In this document: piece by piece, positions 24,605-29,318 of the stretch
Numbering within the stretch: the first letter of the stretch is position 1
Layout of the letters: the number at the start of each line of letters is the position of its first letter
Assembly (NCBI GenBank): GCA_023251595.1
Contig: JAHEYM010000008.1
Span: 1 to 29,318 of the forward strand
Reading direction: 5' to 3'
DNA length: 29,318 nucleotides
Origin: Bacteroidota bacterium
GTDB lineage: Bacteria > Bacteroidota > Bacteroidia > AKYH767-A > JABDAW01
Program-made: the position numbers and the translations under genes
Notes under the pieces: generated by a model
Seen by the model: only the letters and a program-made list of their open reading frames with translations
What the model was told of the DNA's origin: nothing
The model's database searches: none

Positions 24605-24671
24605 GAACTCTGGAGGAGTTCAATATGAATAGAAATGGGAAGCACTAATTAACCCGAACTCCGGAGGAGTT
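24605..24671. repeat. two short hairpins sharing an AACTC stem
   Basis: GAACTC-TGGAG-GAGTTC (24605-24621) and AACTCC-GGA-GGAGTT (24657-24671) are linked by AATATGAATAGAAATGGG. They are of the same style as the cluster at 23145-23384: a GGAG-like loop and an AATAT...TAGAAA tail. They lie directly downstream of the secreted orphan gene. Confidence 0.7.
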
Positions 24672-24722
24672 AAACAAAAGCCTTACGATGTGAGCAATTT
24701 CTTTTGGTGTCGAGCAAAATCG

Positions 24723-24730
24723 TATTTTTG
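24723..24730 (+). promoter_or_regulatory. -7 promoter box for the VOC/DUF4256 pair
   Basis: TATTTTTG matches TAnnTTTG. A TTTG at 24703-24706 is 16 nt upstream, slightly closer than the usual spacing. Transcription would start near 24737, before ATG 24795. Confidence 0.4.
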
Positions 24731-24794
24731 TACCCGGATCGGTACTGCATAAGGCGGCTTGTCGGTATCAATTCTAACATTGAACCATTTTAAC

Positions 24795-25313
24795 ATGAAA
24801 AATACACTATTAATAATCATCGCTCTCGCAGCAACATTTTGGTTTGGTTTCTTCTTCAAAACAATCTTTTCGATTCAACCTGACAACAAAACAAACATTA
24901 AACAAACAGACGATAAAATTAATTCACCAAAAGAAAAGAATTTAAAATTAGGTGCATTCTCGGTGAGTCTAAATGTGAAGGACCTTACGATCTCAAAACA
25001 ATTTTATGAAAACTTCGGATTTACAGTTTTTGGCGGAGGAATGGAGAAAAATTATCTCATCATGAAAAATGAAAATTCGCTCATCGGACTCTTTCAGGGA
25101 ATGTTTGAAGGAAATATATTAACTTTTAATCCAGGTTGGGATGAAAATGCCAAAAACATCGAGAAGTTTGACGATGTGAGAGAAATTCAAAAACAACTAA
25201 AGGCGAAAGGAATTAAATTAACCGCCGAAGCAGATGAAAAAACCGCAGGACCCGCAAGTCTTATGGCGACAGACCCCGATGGAAACGTTATTCTGATTGA
25301 TCAACATCGATGA
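24795..25313 (+). CDS. membrane-anchored VOC (glyoxalase-fold) protein
   Basis: The protein has 172 residues from ATG 24795 (MKNTLLIIIALAATFWFGFF); the frame extends to a TTG at 24759 but ATG is favoured. One N-terminal hydrophobic segment (about 3-24) is either a signal anchor or signal peptide. A spacer of charged residues follows, then a vicinal-oxygen-chelate domain from residue ~50: FSVSLNVKDLTISKQFYENF (typical 'LxVKDLxxSxxFY'), GLFQGMF and the closing ATDPDGNVILIDQH. Most members of this family are cytoplasmic, so the anchor is unusual. Substrate unknown. 27 nt separate it from the DUF4256 gene, so they are probably one transcript. Confidence 0.85.
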   Translation: MKNTLLIIIALAATFWFGFFFKTIFSIQPDNKTNIKQTDDKINSPKEKNLKLGAFSVSLNVKDLTISKQFYENFGFTVFGGGMEKNYLIMKNENSLIGLFQGMFEGNILTFNPGWDENAKNIEKFDDVREIQKQLKAKGIKLTAEADEKTAGPASLMATDPDGNVILIDQHR

Positions 25314-25340
25314 GAGCTAAAGTGCACTAAACCAAATCTA

Positions 25341-25910
25341 ATGAAAATCGGAAATAAAAAGGAATTATCAACGGTACAAATTGATGAACTTCTCAAAACA
25401 TTAAAAGCTCGTTTTGAGAAAAACATGAATCGTCATTCAGGCATTGAATGGGCGAAAGTACTGTCTAATCTGAAGGCAGCTTCAGAGAAGATGTGGTCGC
25501 TCAATGAAATGGAAAAGACTAGTGGCGAACCGGATGTTGTTGGCTGCGATAAAAAAACATCCGAATATATTTTTTATGACTGTTCGGCAGAGAGTCCGGC
25601 TGGACGAAGAAGTTTTTGCTACGACCATGAAGCATTGGAGGAAAGGAAGGAACACAAACCGAAAAACAGCGCTGTTAATATGGCAACTACCATCGGAGTT
25701 GAAATCTTAACTGAAGAACAATACCGCGAATTGCAGCAACTTGGAAAGTTCGATTTAAAAACATCGAGTTGGGTTAAAACACCCGCTGATATAAGAAAAC
25801 TGGGCGGTGCCATCTTTTGTGATCGCCGATATAACACTATATTTGTATATCATAATGGTGCAGAATCTTATTATGCCGCGAGAGGATTCAGAAGTTGTCT
25901 CAGAGTTTAA
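25341..25910 (+). CDS. DUF4256 family protein
   Basis: A 189-residue protein matching DUF4256 over its length: LKARFEKNMNRHSGIEWAKV, SLNEMEKTSGEPDVVG, EYIFYDCSAESPAGRRSFCY, LTEEQYRELQQLGKFD and a strongly conserved end (SSWVKTPADIRKLGGAIFCD, HNGAESYYAARGF). Recognised from memory of the family. The biochemical role is not known. No signal peptide, so cytoplasmic. It follows the VOC gene by 27 nt, and a promoter box for the next gene begins 2 nt after its stop. Confidence 0.88.
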   Translation: MKIGNKKELSTVQIDELLKTLKARFEKNMNRHSGIEWAKVLSNLKAASEKMWSLNEMEKTSGEPDVVGCDKKTSEYIFYDCSAESPAGRRSFCYDHEALEERKEHKPKNSAVNMATTIGVEILTEEQYRELQQLGKFDLKTSSWVKTPADIRKLGGAIFCDRRYNTIFVYHNGAESYYAARGFRSCLRV

Positions 25911-25911
25911 T

Positions 25912-25919
25912 TATCTTTG
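25912..25919 (+). promoter_or_regulatory. -7 promoter box for rlhA
   Basis: TATCTTTG exactly fits TAnnTTTG, right after the DUF4256 stop codon. It predicts a leader of about 44 nt to ATG 25970 and rules out the upstream in-frame start at 25895. Confidence 0.5.
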
Positions 25920-25969
25920 CAAATAATCTCAATTATACATTTATAGAATTATACGATTCTAAATCTTAT

Positions 25970-27832
25970 ATGAAAAAGAAAATCGAAATTCTTGCTCCTG
26001 CCAAGAATCTGTATCAGGGAATGGCGGCAATCAATGCCGGTGCTGATGCAGTATATGTCGGGGGACCTGAATTTGGTGCAAGAACGAATGCTACGAATCC
26101 GATTGAAGACATCGCGCAGTTGGTTGAATATGCCCACCTTTTCAAAGCCCAGGTGTTTGTCGTTGTCAATACGATTTTATATGATAATGAATTGGAATCC
26201 TGCCGGAAATTAATTTATGAATTATATGATATCGGGGTCGATGCTTTGATTATTCAGGACATGGCGATCTTGGAAATGGACCTGCCACCGATTGTTATTC
26301 ATGCCAGCACTCAAGCCAACAACAGAGACGCTTTGCATGTTAAATTTCTTGCCGATGCAGGTATAAAACGGGTCGTGCTTGCAAGAGAATTAAATTTAGA
26401 TCAGATTAAAGAAATAAGCCGGACTACAGACGTCGAATTAGAATTTTTTGTTTCGGGTGCACTATGTGTTTCGTACAGTGGTAATTGCTATATGAGTGTT
26501 GCCAACGGTGAGCGCAGTGCCAACAGAGGTTCTTGTGCACAAAATTGCAGATTGCCATATCGATTGATTGATGGAAACGGAACTACGTTGATAGAAAGTA
26601 GTCATTTATTATCTATAAAAGATTTGGATTTGAGCGATCAATTGCCAAATCTGATTGAAGCAGGGATCACATCTTTTAAAATAGAAGGTAGATTGAAAGA
26701 CCTTGTTTATGTAAAAAATAATGTTTCCTATTTGCGAAAAAAATTAGATGCCTTTTTAGAAAATAATGAGCATTATGAAAAAGCAAGTTCGGGCAGAACT
26801 TTTTACACTTTCGAATCAGAGATGGATCGAAGTTTTAACAGAGGTTATACATCCTATTTTGTGAATCACAGAAAAGATAAAATCGGTTCTTGGGATACAC
26901 CAAAATCGCAAGGACAAGCAATTGGAAAATTCATCAAATCAAAAGGGAGAGGTTACCTGATTGAAAATTCGGATCAGCTCAACAATGGGGATGGATTATA
27001 TTTTATAAATGAGTCGGGTGAAGCAGATGGTGCACAGGTGAATTCTATTATAAATAACCTGGTTATTCCAAATATCTTCAAACCAATAAAAGAAGGCACA
27101 ATGATTTACCGTAATTCTGATGCTGCTTTCAACAAATTGGTGGAAAGGGAAGACAGTGCCATACGAAAAATCGGAATAAAACTAATATTTACGGAATCGG
27201 AAGATGGTTTTAAATTAACGGCAATTGACGAAGATGGACATCAGAGCAGTTCGATGATCGAATCCGTTAAAGAAGTGTCGAAAAATGGTGAGTCAATTGC
27301 GGGTATTAAAAAGAATCTTGCTAAAACGGGAAATACACCTTTTATTTCGGACGATATTGAAATCAATTTGTCTGCAGATTGGTTTCTACCGAATTCGAAA
27401 ATAAATGAAATCAGACGAGTTGTGTTGGATCAACTGATTCACATTCGGGTAAAAGAGTACCAGCGCAAGGAATTTCAAATCACGAAGACCGAACACCCGT
27501 ACCCTGTGAAACAGTTGGACTTCACCTATAATGTTTCGAATGCGATTGCCCGTTCATTCTATCAAAGACATGGCGTAACAGAGATTGAAAAAGCATTTGA
27601 GTTACAATGGGATCCCGGCAAATCGCGGGTCATGGTGACGAAATATTGTGTAAAATACGAACTGGGTAAATGTCCGATTTATCATAAAGATACGCTGGGT
27701 GAAAAGCTGAAAGAGCCGTTGGTACTGAAACATGGCGAAAACGAATACAAATTGAAATTCAACTGTAAACCCTGCGAGATGGAGATTTGGGAAAAAGACG
27801 CAGAGTTGGAGTACGAGGAGGATTTTCCTTAG
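25970..27832 (+). CDS. rlhA: RlhA-type U32 protein, 23S rRNA C2501 hydroxylation
   Basis: The protein has 620 residues from ATG 25970 (MKKKIEILAPAKNLYQG...). It aligns along its full length with my memory of E. coli RlhA (YdcP): GADAVYVGGPEFGARTNA, ASTQANNRDALHVKFLADAG, FKIEGRLKDLVYVKNN, then the C-terminal part with KYCVKYELGKCPIYH and NCKPCEMEIWE. Four cysteines (166, 173, 189, 193) in GALCVSYSGNCYMS and RGSCAQNCRLPY are expected Fe-S ligands. RlhA introduces 5-hydroxycytidine at C2501 of 23S rRNA in E. coli. Older annotation names it peptidase U32 or collagenase-like. It stands upstream of rpsO-pnp, other RNA and translation genes. Confidence 0.85.
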   Translation: MKKKIEILAPAKNLYQGMAAINAGADAVYVGGPEFGARTNATNPIEDIAQLVEYAHLFKAQVFVVVNTILYDNELESCRKLIYELYDIGVDALIIQDMAILEMDLPPIVIHASTQANNRDALHVKFLADAGIKRVVLARELNLDQIKEISRTTDVELEFFVSGALCVSYSGNCYMSVANGERSANRGSCAQNCRLPYRLIDGNGTTLIESSHLLSIKDLDLSDQLPNLIEAGITSFKIEGRLKDLVYVKNNVSYLRKKLDAFLENNEHYEKASSGRTFYTFESEMDRSFNRGYTSYFVNHRKDKIGSWDTPKSQGQAIGKFIKSKGRGYLIENSDQLNNGDGLYFINESGEADGAQVNSIINNLVIPNIFKPIKEGTMIYRNSDAAFNKLVEREDSAIRKIGIKLIFTESEDGFKLTAIDEDGHQSSSMIESVKEVSKNGESIAGIKKNLAKTGNTPFISDDIEINLSADWFLPNSKINEIRRVVLDQLIHIRVKEYQRKEFQITKTEHPYPVKQLDFTYNVSNAIARSFYQRHGVTEIEKAFELQWDPGKSRVMVTKYCVKYELGKCPIYHKDTLGEKLKEPLVLKHGENEYKLKFNCKPCEMEIWEKDAELEYEEDFP

Positions 27833-27881
27833 ATTGCCGAGATTTATTTTCTCATACCTCTAAACATTCAAACATTTTCAC

Positions 27882-27889
27882 TATCTTTG
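27882..27889 (+). promoter_or_regulatory. -7 promoter box for rpsO
   Basis: TATCTTTG followed by CCGG, 28 nt before ATG 27918, matches TAnnTTTG. The box lies in the 85-nt gap after rlhA. Confidence 0.5.
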
Positions 27890-27917
27890 CCGGCTAATAA
27901 AAACAAGAATAACAAAA

Positions 27918-28184
27918 ATGTTGACGCGAGAAGAGAAAACTGACATCATCAAAACGTATGGCAAATCGGCCACGAACACTGGTTTGAGCGAAGCGCAGAT
28001 TGCGATCTTCACCACCAGGATCAACAAGCTGACGGATCATCTTAGAATAATGAAAAAAGATTATTCTACACAGACCGCTTTGATCAGACTTGTTGGAAAA
28101 CGCCGTAGTTTGCTGAATTATCTTCATCACAAAGATATCACTCGATATCGGAAGATCATCGCTGAGCTGGGTATCCGGAAGTAA
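27918..28184 (+). CDS. rpsO: 30S ribosomal protein S15
   Basis: 88 residues with the complete S15 signature: MLTREEKTDIIKTYGKSATN, the central TEAQIA-like SEAQIAIFTTRI, HxxxMKKDYSTQTALIRLVG, KRRSLLNYLHHKD and YRKIIAELGIRK. It binds 16S rRNA (central domain) early in small-subunit assembly. It has its own promoter box and precedes pnp by 103 nt, the widely conserved rpsO-pnp order. The stop codon sits inside a weak CCGG/CCGG hairpin followed by CTTTTT, which might partly terminate transcription. Confidence 0.97.
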   Translation: MLTREEKTDIIKTYGKSATNTGLSEAQIAIFTTRINKLTDHLRIMKKDYSTQTALIRLVGKRRSLLNYLHHKDITRYRKIIAELGIRK

Positions 28185-28287
28185 TCCGGGCTTTTTCTTC
28201 ATTTCACGGCACTTGTCACCACTTTAATCATTCATCGAGATCCTGTTTACGGCGTCTCCTCAGCGACATTATTAAACAAAAAACAAA

Positions 28288-29318
28288 ATGACAAATCAAC
28301 TCATTACCAAATCTTTCGACTTGGGCGATGGTCGTACCATTACACTCGAGACCGGAAAACTCGCCCGTCAAGCAGACGGCGCTGTTGTCCTTAGAATGGG
28401 CAATCTTATGCTGCTTGCTACGGTAGTGGCAACCAAAGATCCTAAGAAGGATGCGGATTTTCTTCCTCTCTCAGTCGATTATCAGGAAAAATATGCTTCT
28501 GTTGGTCGGTTCCCAGGTGGATTCTTCAAACGTGAAGCCCGTTTATCTGATTATGAAATCTTAACGTCAAGATTAATAGATCGTGCATTAAGACCTTTGT
28601 TTCCAGACGATTATCACGCAGAAATTCAAGTACTTGTTACTTTGATTTCAGCCGACAAAAATATGCAACCCGATTGTTTAGCGGGTTTGGCAGCTTCGGC
28701 TGCTATAGCAGTTTCCGATATTCCTTTTGGCGGACCTGTTTCCGAAGTTCGTGTGGCACGAATTGACGGTAAATTTGTTATCAATCCTTTCCTTTCTGAC
28801 GTTGCCCGCGCCGATATGAACCTCATCGTTGCAGGAACAATCGATAAAGTTTTGATGGTTGAAGGTGAAATGAATCAGGTTTCTGAACAGGAAATGGTTG
28901 ACGCTATTCAGTTCGGTTTTGAAGTCATCAAGAAACAGTGTCAAATGCAACTCGATCTTTCTGAAGCCGTTGGCAGCATGAAGAAAAGAGAATATTCACA
29001 CGAAGATCACAACGAAGAACTGAAAAAACAGGTTTGGGATGCTACGTACACTAAGGTTTACGCCGTTGCTAAATCGTTGATCAAAGATAAACACGAACGT
29101 TCTGATGCTTTTCAGGCGGTGCGGGATGAGTTTATTGCAAGCATTCCTGAAGAGGAACGTGAGGCAAAAACCAAACATGTGAAGAAATATTTTCACGATG
29201 TGCACGCTGAGGCGGTTCGTCGTATGATTCTCGATGATCGTCTTCGCTTAGATGGCAGAAGTCTGGATAAAGTACGTGATATTTCCTGTGAAGTAAATTA
29301 TCTCCCGTCAGCTCACGG
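28288..29318 (+). CDS. pnp: polyribonucleotide nucleotidyltransferase, N-terminal part
   Basis: The reading frame begins at ATG 28288 (MTNQLITKSFDLGDG) and stays open to the end of the window (343 complete codons of about 700). The first RNase PH-like core is visible: ITLETGKLARQADGAV, LMLLATVVATKD, FLPLSVDYQEKYASVGRFPG and GFFKREARLSDYEILTSRLI with DRALRPLFP. The all-alpha linker domain follows (VDAIQFGFEVIKKQCQMQL). The second RNase PH core begins at RLDGRSLDKVRDIS. KH and S1 domains lie outside. PNPase is a phosphate-dependent 3'-5' exoribonuclease of the RNA degradosome. Confidence 0.96.
   Translation, partial: MTNQLITKSFDLGDGRTITLETGKLARQADGAVVLRMGNLMLLATVVATKDPKKDADFLPLSVDYQEKYASVGRFPGGFFKREARLSDYEILTSRLIDRALRPLFPDDYHAEIQVLVTLISADKNMQPDCLAGLAASAAIAVSDIPFGGPVSEVRVARIDGKFVINPFLSDVARADMNLIVAGTIDKVLMVEGEMNQVSEQEMVDAIQFGFEVIKKQCQMQLDLSEAVGSMKKREYSHEDHNEELKKQVWDATYTKVYAVAKSLIKDKHERSDAFQAVRDEFIASIPEEEREAKTKHVKKYFHDVHAEAVRRMILDDRLRLDGRSLDKVRDISCEVNYLPSAH

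Noticed and set aside
25895..25969. Longer N-terminus for rlhA
   Set aside because: The extension overlaps the DUF4256 end and lies over and upstream of the TATCTTTG box; family members start at the MKKKIEILAPAKN-like position.
28172..28195. Strong terminator after rpsO
   Set aside because: Only a 4-5 bp CCGG/CCGG stem precedes CTTTTT; at best a weak attenuator, so mentioned only under rpsO.

Overview
The window looks like a chromosomal segment of an uncultured Bacteroidota bacterium, probably a free-living or environmental lineage. The evidence is a TonB-dependent receptor, PorE-like TPR/beta-propeller envelope proteins, ClpS, a DUF4256 protein and the rpsO-pnp pair. Several promoter boxes fit the Bacteroidota -7 consensus TAnnTTTG, and purine-rich Shine-Dalgarno sequences are mostly absent. 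No rRNA, tRNA, CRISPR array, transposase or phage gene was recognised. The two ends cut a TonB receptor (5' part missing) and pnp (3' part missing).

Layout. (1) 1-3638, plus strand: the 3' part of a TonB-dependent receptor, a small secreted TPR protein and a secreted calcineurin-like phosphoesterase, closely spaced. (2) 3645-4772, minus: a paralogous secreted phosphoesterase, tail to tail with the first. (3) 4936-5111: a tandem array of 21-22 bp GAGT...ACTC dyads between divergent genes, followed by a DUF4143-type ATPase. (4) 6334-19149, minus: the centre of the window. In transcription order it holds a PorE-like protein split by one in-frame TAA, a 2502-residue paralog with at least eight ~75-residue helical repeats and three C-terminal SPOR-like domains, clpS, and an M48 metalloprotease lipoprotein. 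(5) 19358-21334, minus: thiolase, then an NlpC/P60 peptidase. (6) 21335-23546: about 2.2 kb that is mostly repeats (a 21/62 bp phased array, a REP-like hairpin, small variable hairpins) and holds one fibronectin-type III-like protein. (7) 23547-29318, plus: a secreted orphan protein, a membrane-anchored VOC protein, DUF4256, rlhA, rpsO and the start of pnp.

The most unusual content is the pair of large envelope proteins. Both have the N-terminal order seen in the type IX secretion protein PorE (TPR, PD40 propeller, carboxypeptidase-regulatory-like fold), but the OmpA-type peptidoglycan-binding domain of PorE is absent. The larger protein has a long Ala/Lys/Glu/Gln-rich repeat arm and three SPOR-like modules instead; the smaller frame has three repeats and a lysine-rich tail. 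I infer a very large peptidoglycan-anchored scaffold or tether, with the second paralog apparently decaying or truncated.

The other notable theme is non-coding repeats: two independent arrays whose period is close to two DNA helical turns, a 25-bp sequence found exactly twice beside stop codons, and a family of short hairpins with different stems.
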